Shown here piece by piece: positions 43,668 through 53,544 of a DNA stretch of 64,000 bases (positions are counted from its first letter, which is position 1; every line of letters begins with the position of its first letter). The notes beneath the pieces are model-generated. The model was not told the origin of the DNA and made no database searches. It saw only the letters and a list, made by a program, of their open reading frames with translations. The DNA comes from Rhizobium sp. AQ_MP (GTDB lineage Bacteria; Pseudomonadota; Alphaproteobacteria; Rhizobiales; Rhizobiaceae): assembly GCF_014237835.1 (NCBI RefSeq), contig NZ_JACJVI010000001.1, positions 186,001-250,000 on the forward strand. Reading direction: 5' to 3'. A program made the position numbers and the translations under genes.

Positions 43668-44111
43668 TCAGGGGATTTGCATGACGGAGAAGAACAGTCC
43701 GAGCTGGCGAATGGCGTTGGCGAAATTGTCGTAATCGACAGGTTTGGTAATATAGACATTGGCCCCGAGATCGTAGCAGCGCTGGATTTCGCGTTCGTCA
43801 TCCGTCGTTGTGAGGATGACGACCGGGAGCCGTCGCGTGTGCGGGTTGGATTTAATCTGGTCGAGAATATCGGTGCCCGACATGTCGGGCAGATTGAGGT
43901 CAAGCAGGATCAACAGGTAGCGGTCTTCCGAAACCTTGCCGCTACGATCCTTGCCCAGCACATAGTCAAGCGCCTCGGTGCCGTTTGTGAAGGGCACGAT
44001 TTCATTGTTCACGCCGGCGCGGCGCACGTTCTTTTCGATCAGACGGGCATGACCCTCGTCGTCTTCGACCATGATGATGGTGACTTCTTTACCCACGGCT
44101 TTCATTATCAA
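43668..44111 (-). CDS. Single-domain response regulator (Rcp1-like)
   Basis: The 147-residue protein has only a receiver domain: acidic pocket EDDEG near residues 16-19, phospho-acceptor Asp71 in ILLDLNLPDMSGTD, Thr101 in ILTTTDD and Lys123 in YITKPVDY. The long loop before the acceptor aspartate places it in the Rcp1-type receiver group that serves phytochrome-like kinases. Its start overlaps the stop of the upstream CHASE3 kinase gene by 4 bases, and it is followed by the receiver-HWE kinase. It likely relays phosphate between the two. Confidence 0.93.
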   Translation of the reverse strand: MIMKAVGKEVTIIMVEDDEGHARLIEKNVRRAGVNNEIVPFTNGTEALDYVLGKDRSGKVSEDRYLLILLDLNLPDMSGTDILDQIKSNPHTRRLPVVILTTTDDEREIQRCYDLGANVYITKPVDYDNFANAIRQLGLFFSVMQIP

Positions 44112-45595
44112 CTCCGTACCAAGCGTGACAGGTCAGATGGCAGTCGCAGTACGAAGGTCGATCCTTCTCCTAAACGGGATCGAACGGTGATCTCCCCCCC
44201 GAGGTTCCGAGCCAGGGAGCGGACATGGGCAAGGCCTATGCCTTCACCCGATTGATCCTGCTGACCGGAGCGGCGGAAGAGTTCGAAAATGCGTTCGTGG
44301 TCCTGCTCTGCAATGCCACGGCCGTTGTCCTCCACCTCGATCCGCACCATGTGACGCCCCTCGGGCGCGGTTCGGACGGCGAGGGTCAGGGGCCGTTCGG
44401 GATGCTTGTATTTGATAGCATTGTCGAAAAGGTTACCAAGAATCTGTTCGACCGACAATCGATCAGTGTTCAGGCGGTTGGCCTTGATGTCGAGATCGAT
44501 GCTGCCGTCGCTCTCGCTGATCTGATGGTAGACGCTGTTGGTGATGGTCTCCAGCAAGGGCTGCAGCTCGACGATTTCAGGCTTCAGCTGACGACGCCCG
44601 TCTCGCGAGATCTTCAGGATTGCGTTGATCAGTCCGTCCATCTTCTTGGTCGACGAACGTATGAAGCCGATGGCTTCGGGCAGGTCTTCCGAGGCGGCCA
44701 GTCTGGCCTCGCGGATCTTGTCTTCGGAGACGGGCTTGCCATCGTTCAGGACATAGGCCTGGAGGGATTTCAGTGAGGCGTCGAGCTCCGCAGTAAAGCC
44801 CATGATGTTGACGAGCGGTGCCCTCAGATCATGCGTGACGATATAGGCGAAGCGCTGGATCTCCTGGTTGGCCTGCATCAGATCTTCCGTGCGCTCTGCC
44901 ACGCGCGCCTCAAGCCCCTGATTCAGGACCTCTACCTCGCGCCTGGAAGCCGCAAGCGCACGCACATGCTGAGCGACGACCAGGATGGCGCCGCCCATGA
45001 CGGCGATGATGGCGATGCCACCACCCACCGTGATCCATTGAAGCTGCTGCGTTGCCGCCACCTGGGCCTCGGTCCCGCGCTCGACATTCTCGTCTGAAAG
45101 CTCCTTGAACTGATCGAGCATGGTACGGATGTCGTCCATGAGCTGACGACCGACATCGCTCTGGATCAGCTCGACGGCCTGTGCCTGCTCGCCGCTGCGC
45201 ACGAGATTGATGACCTGACCCATCTCGGCGAGCTTCCCGCGGATCCGGTCGCGCAACCGCTCCATCTGAGCGGCTTTGACGGGGCGATCGGCAACCGCTG
45301 CCGCCAGCCTGTCGACCTCCTCCCGGATCTCCCCAACGGCGGCCTCGTAAGGTTGAAGAAACAGCTCGTTGCGCGTGATGACGAAACCGCGCTGGCCTGT
45401 CTCGGCGTCTGTCAGCTTCTGCATGAGATCAGCGGCCATACGCCGGATGTTGCGCTCCTGCAGGATATAATCGAAGGTCGCCTGGGTGCGCTCGACGAGC
45501 CCGAAGGTGGCGACGATGATGCCGAGCAGAATTGCTGTGCCGATCAGGAGAAAGAGCAGCGTGGACCGGACAAAGCCGGTTTGGGTGGCAGACAT
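44108..45595 (-). CDS. CHASE3-domain sensor histidine kinase
   Basis: The 495-residue membrane kinase begins MSATQTGFVRSTLLFLLIGT. Two transmembrane segments (about residues 11-30 and 186-208) flank a periplasmic CHASE3 domain, with the motif DAETGQRGFVITRNELFLQPY. A coiled coil of about 30 residues leads to the HisKA helix FAYIVTHDLRAPLVNIMGF (His255). The HATPase domain has NLFDNAIKYKHP and GEGIGLAHVRSLARN. CHASE3 ligands are unknown. I chose this ATG because it sits just before the first membrane segment and has CGGGAG upstream. It is the first gene of a three-gene phosphorelay. Confidence 0.93.
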   Translation of the reverse strand: MSATQTGFVRSTLLFLLIGTAILLGIIVATFGLVERTQATFDYILQERNIRRMAADLMQKLTDAETGQRGFVITRNELFLQPYEAAVGEIREEVDRLAAAVADRPVKAAQMERLRDRIRGKLAEMGQVINLVRSGEQAQAVELIQSDVGRQLMDDIRTMLDQFKELSDENVERGTEAQVAATQQLQWITVGGGIAIIAVMGGAILVVAQHVRALAASRREVEVLNQGLEARVAERTEDLMQANQEIQRFAYIVTHDLRAPLVNIMGFTAELDASLKSLQAYVLNDGKPVSEDKIREARLAASEDLPEAIGFIRSSTKKMDGLINAILKISRDGRRQLKPEIVELQPLLETITNSVYHQISESDGSIDLDIKANRLNTDRLSVEQILGNLFDNAIKYKHPERPLTLAVRTAPEGRHMVRIEVEDNGRGIAEQDHERIFELFRRSGQQDQSGEGIGLAHVRSLARNLGGEITVRSRLGEGSTFVLRLPSDLSRLVRS

Positions 45596-45710
45596 GTAAC
45601 TCCCGACGGAACAAAGAAAGCGCAATGCCGTTCTAATGCGCCTCGCCGGACTTTGTTCCATCGAAAGATCAAGAAAATCCGGTCCATCCGCGCTTGCTAA
45701 TGCAGGCGGC

Positions 45711-47285
45711 TCATCCGATCTGGACCGCGATCGCCACGGCCGCCACAGCTATCACCCAGAGCGCGACGCGTCCGAGCCGCGTATGACGGGCCTCGGCCCG
45801 TCCAATCCGCTCGGCGGTGTCCGCATCGAAACGCAGGCCTTCCTCGCTCATACGCATGATTTCGCCATGCAGTTTCTCGGTCTTGACCGCGATCTCCGGC
45901 AGGGCCTCGGCCAGCCGAAGAGCCGCCTTGGCTCCGTCCTTCAGGTCCGTGGCAATCCGCTTCGGGCCGAGATTGTCACGGATCCACTGCGACACGACCG
46001 GATCGGCCGCTTTCCACATGTTGAAGCGTGGATTGAGAATGCGCGAGACACCCTCGACCACCACCATCGTCTTCTGCAGCATCACCAGTTCGGGGCGCGT
46101 CTGCATGTCGAAGATCTCGGTCACTTCGAACAAAAGCGTCAGCAGCTTGCCCATGGAAATGGTTTCGGCCGGCTGCCCATGGATCGGCTCGCCGATCGCG
46201 CGGATCGCCTGGGCGAAACTCGCTACATTGTGGTGCGACGGCACGTAGCCGGCCTCGAAATGCACTTCGGCGACCCGCATGTAGTCGCGGGTGATGAAGC
46301 CGTAGAGGATTTCGGCGAGGAAACGGCGCTCTTTCTTTCCAAGGCGACCGGCGATACCCATGTCGACCGCAACGATCATTCCGGCGGGGTCAACGAAAAG
46401 ATTGCCCGGATGCATGTCCGCGTGGAAGAAGCCGTCGCGCAACGTATGGCGCAGGAAGGACTGGATCAACGTGTCGGCAAGCGCATTGAGATCATGGCCG
46501 GCAGCCTTGAGACCCTCGACATCGGACATCTTGATGCCGTCGATCCACTCCATGGTGACGACGTCACGGCCCGTGCGCTCCCAGTCGACCTGAGGCACGC
46601 GGAAGCCAGGATCATCCTTGGTATTCTCCGCAATTTCGGACAGGGCGGCTGCTTCCAGCCGCAGATCCATTTCGACCTTGGTGGTCTGCTCCAGCGTCTT
46701 GGTAACCTCGACCGGGCGCAGGCGCCGCGTATGCGGCAGGAAGCGTTCCTGCAGATGCGAGACGAGATACATGGCCTCGAGATCGGCGGCAAAGCGTTTG
46801 CGCACGCCCGGCCGGATCACCTTGACGGCAACCTTGCGGCGTCCCTCGGCGGTCTCGACTTCGGCCGGATGGACCTGCGCGATGGAGGCGGCGGCGATCG
46901 GCTCGCCAAAATGGCTGTAGAGCTCGTCCACGGAGCGGCCGAGCGACTCACGGATCGTGGTCTTCGAGGCTTCGGTCGGAAAAAAGTCCATCCGGTCCTG
47001 CAGGCCGGCCAGGTCTTCTGCAAATTCTGCGCCCACCACGTCGGGACGCGTCGCCAGGAACTGGCCGATCTTGACGTAGGAAGGACCGAGACGCGCAACG
47101 GCGCGGGCAAGGCGATCGGAACGCTCGACCGTTTTGGCGCGGCCGCGCGCCAGCGGTGCGACAGCGGCTTTGGCGATGCCGACCATGGGCGGCAGACCTT
47201 CAGATGGAAGGGCCGCGACGACGCCTTCGCGCACCAGCACCCAGCCGACCCGCGCCAGGCGGAGATATGCCCCGATCGTGCTCAT
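45711..47285 (-). CDS. ubiB: Ubiquinone biosynthesis protein UbiB (ABC1/ADCK kinase-like)
   Basis: The 524-residue protein has the ADCK hallmark KxGQ motif in SYVKIGQFLATRPDVV, the Ala-rich loop AAASIAQVHPAEV and invariant Lys in VAVKVIRPGVRKRF. HADMHPGNLFVDPAGMIVAVDMGIAG is the HxDxHPGN catalytic-like segment. One membrane segment lies at the C-terminus (VALWVIAVAAVAIAVQIG). UbiB is an atypical ATPase needed for ubiquinone synthesis, not a hydroxylase as once named. It follows ubiE by 5 bases. The opposite-strand 552-codon frame is a shadow. Confidence 0.96.
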   Translation of the reverse strand: MSTIGAYLRLARVGWVLVREGVVAALPSEGLPPMVGIAKAAVAPLARGRAKTVERSDRLARAVARLGPSYVKIGQFLATRPDVVGAEFAEDLAGLQDRMDFFPTEASKTTIRESLGRSVDELYSHFGEPIAAASIAQVHPAEVETAEGRRKVAVKVIRPGVRKRFAADLEAMYLVSHLQERFLPHTRRLRPVEVTKTLEQTTKVEMDLRLEAAALSEIAENTKDDPGFRVPQVDWERTGRDVVTMEWIDGIKMSDVEGLKAAGHDLNALADTLIQSFLRHTLRDGFFHADMHPGNLFVDPAGMIVAVDMGIAGRLGKKERRFLAEILYGFITRDYMRVAEVHFEAGYVPSHHNVASFAQAIRAIGEPIHGQPAETISMGKLLTLLFEVTEIFDMQTRPELVMLQKTMVVVEGVSRILNPRFNMWKAADPVVSQWIRDNLGPKRIATDLKDGAKAALRLAEALPEIAVKTEKLHGEIMRMSEEGLRFDADTAERIGRAEARHTRLGRVALWVIAVAAVAIAVQIG

Positions 47286-47290
47286 GTGCC

Positions 47291-48067
47291 TTAGATCTTC
47301 CAGCCGGAATGCAGGGCAGCGATCCCGCCTGTATAATTGGTGAAGCGCACGTTCGAGAAACCGGCGCGTTCGATCATGCGCGCGAAATCCGGCTGGTTCG
47401 GGAACTTGCGGATCGATTCCACGAGATACTGATAGGGCTCTGAGTCACCCGTGATCATCTTGCCGAAGCGCGGGATCGCGTTGAACGACCAGGCATCATA
47501 GACCTTGTCGAGGAGTGGCATTTCGACTTCGGAGAACTCGAGCACGAGAAGTCGTCCGCCGCGCTTCAACACGCGGAAGGCTTCCGAAAGCGCCACATCG
47601 ATATGCGGCACATTGCGGATGCCGAATGCGATCGTATAGGCATCGAACGTGTTGTCCTCGAAAGGCAGGCTTTCGGCATTCGCCTCGACGAAGGTGAGGT
47701 TGGGCGAAAGACCCTTCTTTTCCGCTCGCTCGGCGCCGACGCCGAGCATGGAGCCATTGATGTCGAGAACGGTGGCATGTGCCAGCCGGTTGGACGCCTC
47801 GACGATGCGGAAGGCGATGTCGCCAGTACCGCCGGCAACGTCGAGCACCCTATAGTTGGCATCCTTGCGCGGATTGAGCGCTGCCACCATCGCATCTTTC
47901 CAGACGCGGTGCAGGCCGGCCGACATCACGTCATTCATGATGTCGTAGCGCTTGGCCACCTTGTGAAAGACATCGTTGACGAGGCCCTGCTTTTCCTGCT
48001 CGTCGACCTGGCGGAAGCCATAGGAGGTTTCCATGCCGCCATCGGCGGAAATGCGGCTTGCAGTCAT
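47291..48067 (-). CDS. ubiE: Ubiquinone/menaquinone biosynthesis C-methyltransferase UbiE
   Basis: The 258-residue enzyme begins [44 protein letters not shown] is the UbiE signature, and [19 protein letters not shown] is the SAM-binding motif I. SSSTYVESI-type quinone-methyltransferase motif appears as [15 protein letters not shown] at the C-terminal end. It C-methylates the benzoquinol ring in ubiquinone synthesis. The start at 48065-48067 has GGAG 7 bases upstream. It leads the ubiE-ubiB pair and is divergent from mutM. Confidence 0.96.
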   Translation of the reverse strand: MTASRISADGGMETSYGFRQVDEQEKQGLVNDVFHKVAKRYDIMNDVMSAGLHRVWKDAMVAALNPRKDANYRVLDVAGGTGDIAFRIVEASNRLAHATVLDINGSMLGVGAERAEKKGLSPNLTFVEANAESLPFEDNTFDAYTIAFGIRNVPHIDVALSEAFRVLKRGGRLLVLEFSEVEMPLLDKVYDAWSFNAIPRFGKMITGDSEPYQYLVESIRKFPNQPDFARMIERAGFSNVRFTNYTGGIAALHSGWKI

Positions 48068-48204
48068 CGGTTCACTCCACATATCGGAACGGTCGGCAGA
48101 CCATAGCGAAAAGGCCTGACACGCGCTATCTGCGCAGGGGAAGCCTTGGTTCCGCTGGTCTATAGACCTTTAAAGAAGCGGTTCAAACAGAAAGATGGGC
48201 GGAA

Positions 48205-49095
48205 ATGCCGGAATTGCCAGAGGTTGAGACAGTCAGACGCGGGCTCGCTCCCGCCATGGAAGGCGCGAAGGTTCAGCGTCTGGAGTTGCGGCGTCCGGAT
48301 CTGCGCTTTCCCCTGCCGCGCGATTTTGCCGCAAGGGTCGAAGGTCGCCGTATTCTTGGCTTGTCGCGCCGGGCAAAATACCTGCTCGTCGATCTGGAGG
48401 ACGATCTGACCGTGATTGCCCATCTCGGCATGTCCGGCTCCTTCCGGATCGAAGCGCCGGAGGGCGCCAACCTCCCGGGCGTCTTCCATCACGAGCGCAG
48501 CAAGGATGAGAAGCACGATCACGTCGTCTTTCATCTCGAGCGTCCGGAGGCCCCCGTCCGCATCATCTATAATGATCCGCGTCGTTTCGGCTTCATGGAG
48601 CTGATGGCGCGCTCTGAACTCGATACCTACCCGGCCTTCCGGGATCTTGGTCCTGAACCCCTCGGCAACATCCTCTCGGCCGATTATCTCGCGAGCCGTT
48701 TCGCCGACCGCAGCCAGCCGCTGAAGGGCGCCCTGCTTGACCAGAAGGTGATTGCCGGTCTCGGCAATATCTATGTCTGCGAGGCGCTCTGGCGCTCGCA
48801 TCTGTCGCCCATCCGCAAGGTCTCCACCCTCGTCACGCCCAAGGGCAAACCGAAGGCGGAATTGTCGCTGCTGACGCAGTCAATCCGCGATGTCATCGCC
48901 GATGCGATCGAGGCCGGCGGCTCGTCGCTGCGCGACCATATCCAGGCCGATGGCACCCTGGGCTACTTCCAGCACTCCTTCCGGACCTACGACCGGGAGG
49001 GAGAGCCGTGCCTTTCGGATGGTTGCGGGGGTACCGTCGAAAGGATAGTTCAATCCGGCCGCTCGACATTCTATTGTCGGCACTGCCAGAAATAA
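48205..49095 (+). CDS. mutM: Formamidopyrimidine-DNA glycosylase (Fpg)
   Basis: The 296-residue repair enzyme removes 8-oxoguanine and FaPy lesions. The catalytic N-terminus is [16 protein letters not shown], with Pro2 nucleophile and Glu3. The helix-two-turn-helix has [18 protein letters not shown], and the C-terminal zinc finger has four cysteines in [10 protein letters not shown] and FYCRHCQK. The length is a little above the usual 270-290. It is divergent from ubiE and followed by an enoyl-CoA hydratase gene 30 bases on. Confidence 0.97.
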   Translation: MPELPEVETVRRGLAPAMEGAKVQRLELRRPDLRFPLPRDFAARVEGRRILGLSRRAKYLLVDLEDDLTVIAHLGMSGSFRIEAPEGANLPGVFHHERSKDEKHDHVVFHLERPEAPVRIIYNDPRRFGFMELMARSELDTYPAFRDLGPEPLGNILSADYLASRFADRSQPLKGALLDQKVIAGLGNIYVCEALWRSHLSPIRKVSTLVTPKGKPKAELSLLTQSIRDVIADAIEAGGSSLRDHIQADGTLGYFQHSFRTYDREGEPCLSDGCGGTVERIVQSGRSTFYCRHCQK

Positions 49096-49125
49096 GGCCC
49101 GTGCGGCCGCGTTAGGGAGGAAGCC

Positions 49126-49899
49126 ATGACCTATGAAACCCTGCTGATCGAACGGCGCGACCGCGTTGCGCTCGTGACGCTCAACCGGCCGCAGGCACTG
49201 AATGCCTTGAACTCGACGGTCATGCGCGAACTCAGCCAGCTCCTGAGCGAATTGCAGGCCGACCCGAGCGTCGGTGCCGTGGTGCTCACGGGCTCTGAAA
49301 AGGCCTTTGCGGCCGGCGCCGACATCAAGGAAATGCAGTCGCTGGATTTCGTCGACACCTATACCGGAGACTTCATCGGCGGCTGGGATCATATTGCCGG
49401 CTTCCGCAAGCCCATCATCGCCGCTGTCTCCGGTTTTGCGCTGGGCGGCGGATGCGAGCTTGCGATGATGTGTGACTTCATCATCGCCTCGAAGACGGCG
49501 AAGTTTGGCCAGCCTGAAATCACGCTCGGCATCATTCCCGGCATGGGTGGCTCTCAGCGGCTGACCCGCGCCGTCGGCAAGGCCAAGGCCATGGATCTTT
49601 GCCTCACCGGTCGCATGATGGATGCCGCAGAAGCAGAGAGTGCCGGCCTCGTGGCCCGTGTCATCGAGCCGGAGCGCCTGATCGATGAGGCTCTGGAGGC
49701 AGCTGCCAAGATTGCCTCTTTCTCTCTGCCTTCGGTGATGATGGCGAAGGAAGCCGTCAACCGCGCCTTCGAGCAGACCTTGAGCGAGGGATTGCGCTTC
49801 GAACGCCGCCTGTTCCACTCGCTGTTCGCGACTGAAGATCAGAAGGAAGGCATGGCCGCCTTTGTCGAGAAACGAAAGCCGGCCTTCAAGAACAGATAA
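49126..49899 (+). CDS. Enoyl-CoA hydratase (crotonase family)
   Basis: The 257-residue crotonase-fold protein has the oxyanion-hole segments [18 protein letters not shown] and [18 protein letters not shown], and the catalytic Glu pair in [20 protein letters not shown], as in short-chain enoyl-CoA hydratases. It hydrates trans-2-enoyl-CoA in beta-oxidation. The order mutM-echA-rpsT-dnaA is typical of Rhizobiaceae. GGGAGGAAGCC precedes the ATG. Confidence 0.95.
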   Translation: MTYETLLIERRDRVALVTLNRPQALNALNSTVMRELSQLLSELQADPSVGAVVLTGSEKAFAAGADIKEMQSLDFVDTYTGDFIGGWDHIAGFRKPIIAAVSGFALGGGCELAMMCDFIIASKTAKFGQPEITLGIIPGMGGSQRLTRAVGKAKAMDLCLTGRMMDAAEAESAGLVARVIEPERLIDEALEAAAKIASFSLPSVMMAKEAVNRAFEQTLSEGLRFERRLFHSLFATEDQKEGMAAFVEKRKPAFKNR

Positions 49900-49934
49900 G
49901 CGAGACGAGGGACGCGTTATCTGCAGAATCCGCG

Positions 49935-49963
49935 TTGACGCATCCCAGCTTTCCCGCTATATG
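49935..49963 (+). promoter_or_regulatory. Promoter of rpsT
   Basis: TTGACG (49935-49940) and TATATG (49958-49963) are separated by 17 bases, a strong housekeeping sigma promoter about 125 bases before the rpsT start. Confidence 0.7.
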
Positions 49964-50089
49964 CCCGCCCACGGTTGGGAAAGCCACTGGGCTTTTCCAT
50001 GAAACAGCTCCCCAAGTGCTGAATGGTGCGGTCGCTCTGACCCGACGCGGCGATGGTGGGCTTTGGTTTGAATTCGAAGAGAGGCATCC

Positions 50090-50356
50090 ATGGCCAACAC
50101 AACTTCGGCGAAGAAGGCGACCCGCAAGATCGCTCGCCGCACTGCAGTCAACAAGGCTCGTCGTTCGCGGGTTCGTGGTTTCATCCGCAAGGTCGAAGAA
50201 GCAATCGCTTCCGGTGATGCAGCGGTAGCCAAGGACGCTCTCAAGGCGGCTCAGCCGGAGATCCAGCGCGCAGCCACCAAGGGCGTGGTTCACGCCAACA
50301 CGGCATCGCGCAAGATCTCCCGCCTCGCTGCTCGTGTGAAGGCTCTGGCCGTCTAA
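50090..50356 (+). CDS. rpsT: 30S ribosomal protein S20
   Basis: The 88-residue basic protein begins [19 protein letters not shown], and binds 16S rRNA as a helix bundle. [18 protein letters not shown] and [20 protein letters not shown] match alphaproteobacterial S20 along its full length. It has its own promoter (49935-49963) and its own terminator, so it is expressed independently of echA. GAGAGGCATCC precedes the ATG. Confidence 0.97.
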   Translation: MANTTSAKKATRKIARRTAVNKARRSRVRGFIRKVEEAIASGDAAVAKDALKAAQPEIQRAATKGVVHANTASRKISRLAARVKALAV

Positions 50357-50385
50357 TTTTAGACACCATTTTGACAAGTTTCGAA

Positions 50386-50411
50386 GAGCCTGGCTGTAAG
50401 CCGGGCTTTTT
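50386..50411 (+). terminator. Intrinsic terminator after rpsT
   Basis: AGCCTGGCT (50387-50395) pairs with AGCCGGGCT (50399-50407) with one mismatch, followed by a T-run to 50411. Confidence 0.75.
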
Positions 50412-51168
50412 GGCGTTGTGGTCTCGACTCGGTTGAAATTGACGTTTTAGAACTTCCTGACGGATGCAACCTTGTCAGTACGGTGACATAAAAAAGTTTT
50501 TAAATTCAGTAACTTGCAGGAGGTGCCGGCCCGGCCGGCTTCTTAACCTTGGGGGAGGTTGGCCCCCTTGCGAGTCAAGAGAATTTTTATTTTTTCTCGC
50601 TGCAAGCGCCCTCTTTTGTACCTGTTTGGGAATCTCCTTGATTCAAAAGCGATTCTTTTTCGCCCGAATGTGACGCAAAAATGAAGTACGAAGAGTCAAT
50701 GGCAGAACCGCGCGCTAGCCTAAAAATCGGTGTTGATCTTGGCTTTTGATCCTGCCTTAATGTTTCTCAGCAAGGGGCCAGCCAATGGCCAAAAACGACG
50801 GTCCGAACGGCAGAAATGCAGTTGAGATCGGTCGCTCTTGCCGGAGCGGGGTGTTCCAACTCCGTTTTCTCATAAAGTGATCGACATTGCATCGGAGACT
50901 TTACTGTTTCCGCGTGGTGGCGGTTTTGCGTCTTGTGGGTGGCCGATGGCCACGACAAGGACACGGATGTGCGGCATGACGAGGATGCCGCAAGAAGGCA
51001 CGACTGTCGACGTGAGGGGGCGACAGTGAATTGAGCCGGCTTTTGGCTAAGGTCGGCGCAACGTGTTTGGGGACCGTCGATTCCTCAAGGGATCGACTAA
51101 AGATGAAGCGGCTGTCGGACGGCGATGACATTACGCCCGGCACCTGGAATGAATTGGAAGGCGGCAAA
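50412..51168. other. Long dnaA upstream region with GANTC cluster
   Basis: This non-coding region of about 750 bases separates rpsT from dnaA. It has six GANTC sites (50426, 50572, 50630, 50640, 50651, 50693), five within 126 bases. Two GC-rich hairpins lie around 50525-50560, and an A/T-rich block lies at 50578-50600. A possible weak terminator-like stem lies at 50841-50867. I see no clear DnaA boxes matching TTATCCACA, and no tRNA or small ORF with coding character. Confidence 0.6.
50733..50761 (+). promoter_or_regulatory. Candidate dnaA promoter
   Basis: TTGATC (50733-50738) and CTTAAT (50756-50761) have 17-base spacing. The -10 is weak (four of six bases). It lies downstream of the GANTC cluster and about 405 bases before the dnaA start, giving a long leader. 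Confidence 0.4.
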
Positions 51169-52719
51169 ATGCATATGAACTCTATGACGGCCGGTGCGTT
51201 GGCGAACGGGGACAATGCACAGTCGGCGCTTGGCGCCGCATGCTCCGAAGGAGCAGGAGAGAACGCCGGAATGACCCACAATGATCTCTTCGACCGCTTC
51301 AGCAAGAGACTGAAGGCCCAGGTCGGGGCGGATGTCTACCAAAGCTGGTTTGCCCGTCTGAAGCTGCACTCGGCATCCAAGAGCGTCGTGCGCCTGACGG
51401 TTCCGACGACCTTCCTGAAATCCTGGATCAACAATCGTTACCTCGATCTGATCACGTCGATCTTCCAGGCGGAAGATCCCTCGATCCTCAAGGTCGAGAT
51501 CATGGTGCGGACTGCAAGCCGCAGCACCCGTGGCCCTGTCGCTGAAGAGCGTTCTGCCGGTACGGAAGCCGCACAGCCGGTGTCACCGCGCAAGACCGGA
51601 CCGCAGAGCGTCGGCCAGATTGCATCGGCGCAGACGCAGGCGCCTGTGGCATCGCGTGCCGCTCCGGCGGGACCGCTGTTCGGCTCTCCTCTCGACAGTC
51701 GCTATACCTTTGACGGTTTCGTCGAAGGCGCATCCAATCGCGTGGCACTTGCTGCGGCCAAGACGATCGCCGAAGCTGGCGCCGGTGCCGTTCGGTTCAA
51801 CCCGCTCTTTATCCACTCCTCCGTCGGTCTCGGCAAGACGCACCTGCTGCAGGCGATCGCCAATGCGGCGATCCAGAGCCCACGCCAGCCGCGCGTCGTG
51901 TATCTGACTGCCGAATATTTCATGTGGCGCTTCGCAACCGCGATCCGCGACAACGACGCCCTGACGCTGAAGGACTCGCTGCGCAACATCGACCTCCTGA
52001 TCATCGACGACATGCAGTTCCTGCAGGGCAAGATGATCCAGCACGAGTTCTGCCATCTCCTGAACATGCTGCTCGACAGCGCCAAGCAGGTCGTCGTCGC
52101 TGCCGATCGTGCGCCTTGGGAACTGGAATCGCTCGATCCGCGCGTTCGCTCGCGTCTGCAGGGTGGCGTCGCCATCGAGATGGAAGCGCCCGACTACGAC
52201 ATGCGCCTCGACATGATGAAGTCGCGCCTGGATGCCGCTCGCAAGGACGATCCGTCGATCGACATTCCCGCCGAGATTCTGGAACATGTCGCCCGCAACA
52301 TCACCAGCAGCGGACGCGACCTGGAAGGCGCCTTCAACCAGCTTCTGTTCCGCCGCTCCTTCGAGCCGAACCTCTCCATCGAGCGCGTCGATGAACTTTT
52401 GGCCCATCTGGTCGGAGCCGGTGACCAGAAGCGCGTGCGCATCGAGGACATCCAGCGCATCGTCGCACGTCACTATAACGTGTCGCGCCAGGAGCTGGTT
52501 TCGAACCGCCGCACCCGCGTCATCGTCAAGCCGCGACAGATCGCCATGTATCTGTCGAAGACCCTGACCCCGCGCTCCTTCCCGGAAATCGGTCGGCGTT
52601 TCGGCGGTCGTGACCACACGACTGTTCTCCATGCCGTCCGCAAGATCGAGGAGTTGATCTCAGCCGATCAGAAGCTGTCGCAGGAAATCGAACTGCTGCG
52701 TCGTCTCATCAACGAGTAA
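51169..52719 (+). CDS. dnaA: Chromosomal replication initiator protein DnaA
   Basis: The 516-residue AAA+ initiator has a domain I starting [20 protein letters not shown] and a variable domain II. The Walker A motif [17 protein letters not shown] and Walker [10 protein letters not shown] are in domain III. The C-terminal DNA-binding domain IV has [14 protein letters not shown] and the signature [17 protein letters not shown] start at the ATG at 51169 because GGAAGG lies 7 bases before it; the open frame from 51031 lacks a site. The terminator is at 52739. dnaA is isolated from dnaN. Confidence 0.97.
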   Translation: MHMNSMTAGALANGDNAQSALGAACSEGAGENAGMTHNDLFDRFSKRLKAQVGADVYQSWFARLKLHSASKSVVRLTVPTTFLKSWINNRYLDLITSIFQAEDPSILKVEIMVRTASRSTRGPVAEERSAGTEAAQPVSPRKTGPQSVGQIASAQTQAPVASRAAPAGPLFGSPLDSRYTFDGFVEGASNRVALAAAKTIAEAGAGAVRFNPLFIHSSVGLGKTHLLQAIANAAIQSPRQPRVVYLTAEYFMWRFATAIRDNDALTLKDSLRNIDLLIIDDMQFLQGKMIQHEFCHLLNMLLDSAKQVVVAADRAPWELESLDPRVRSRLQGGVAIEMEAPDYDMRLDMMKSRLDAARKDDPSIDIPAEILEHVARNITSSGRDLEGAFNQLLFRRSFEPNLSIERVDELLAHLVGAGDQKRVRIEDIQRIVARHYNVSRQELVSNRRTRVIVKPRQIAMYLSKTLTPRSFPEIGRRFGGRDHTTVLHAVRKIEELISADQKLSQEIELLRRLINE

Positions 52720-52738
52720 GCGAGCCGTTGAAAACATA

Positions 52739-52776
52739 GAGGTCACCGCGATCCCATCGGTCGCGGTGGCCTTTTT
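52739..52776 (+). terminator. Intrinsic terminator after dnaA
   Basis: GGTCACCGCGA (52741-52751) pairs with TCGCGGTGGCC (52761-52771), followed by TTTTT. The downstream methyltransferase gene converges on it. Confidence 0.85.
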
Positions 52777-52793
52777 GGTATCCGACAGTCGGT

Positions 52794-53531
52794 TCAGGCT
52801 CGCGCGATTGCGATGATTTCGGGACTGGTGTCCGAATAGGGGGTGCGGTCCCACCAGCCAAGCAGCTCGACTTCGGCAAAGCCCGCCTCACCGAGAAGGC
52901 GCGTGATGGTGTCTGCGGGCGCAAACCTCAGACGGCTTTCGCTGATGAGGATCTCGCCACTGGTTTCGATCGTGAAGACTGCATCGAAGGTGACGTGTTC
53001 GGCTTCGACCTCTTTGGTCTGATAATGGACATCCACCGGCCCGACGCCCTCGACGGCTCCCCTCTCATGGGTCTTGTCCCGCGTCCATTCTTCCCAGGCC
53101 CGATCCAGCGGATTGCGGCTTTCGATGATGAGCTGTCCGCCCGGTGCCATGTGCCGATGAATGTTGCTGAGGGCGGCCAGTGTCTCCGCATCATCGAGAA
53201 AGACCTGGAACACGTGACCGGTCATGATGGCGAGGTCAAAGCGGTCGCGAAGTGAGAAGCTCCCGGCTTCGGCCGCTACCCACGTGACGAGGCCGTCTTC
53301 GTCCTTCATCCGCGCGACCTGCAGCATGCCCTTCGCCGGATCGATACCGGTCACCTGGTGCCCGCGCTTTGCCAGGCGCAGCGTCACCGACCCTGTGCCG
53401 CAGCCGATATCGAGCAAGCGGCAGGGCGCTTCGGCGAAATTTTCGTAGAAATCGCCGTCTTCGCCGTGATGATTGAAGGCATCGTAGAGACGGGCCATGT
53501 CGAAACGGTCAAATGCGGCATCGACGGGCAT
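52794..53531 (-). CDS. Class I SAM-dependent methyltransferase
   Basis: The 245-residue protein begins MPVDAAFDRFDMARLYDAFN and has the SAM-binding motif RLLDIGCGTGSVTLRLAKRG, followed by VTGIDPAKGMLQVAR and the carboxy-side strand RFDLAIMTGHVFQVFLDD. The fold matches methyltransferase domain 25-type enzymes. No acceptor can be predicted. The start ATG follows AGGAG by about 10 bases. It is tail to tail with dnaA and just downstream of hemW. Confidence 0.85.
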   Translation of the reverse strand: MPVDAAFDRFDMARLYDAFNHHGEDGDFYENFAEAPCRLLDIGCGTGSVTLRLAKRGHQVTGIDPAKGMLQVARMKDEDGLVTWVAAEAGSFSLRDRFDLAIMTGHVFQVFLDDAETLAALSNIHRHMAPGGQLIIESRNPLDRAWEEWTRDKTHERGAVEGVGPVDVHYQTKEVEAEHVTFDAVFTIETSGEILISESRLRFAPADTITRLLGEAGFAEVELLGWWDRTPYSDTSPEIIAIARA

Positions 53532-53544
53532 CGTTTCCAACTCC

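Noticed and set aside
45636..47294. 552-codon plus-strand frame opposite ubiB
   Set aside because: It is a shadow of ubiB, whose catalytic motifs are intact.
50357..51168. Replication origin next to dnaA
   Set aside because: No cluster of DnaA boxes, and in Rhizobiales the chromosomal origin usually lies near hemE rather than dnaA.
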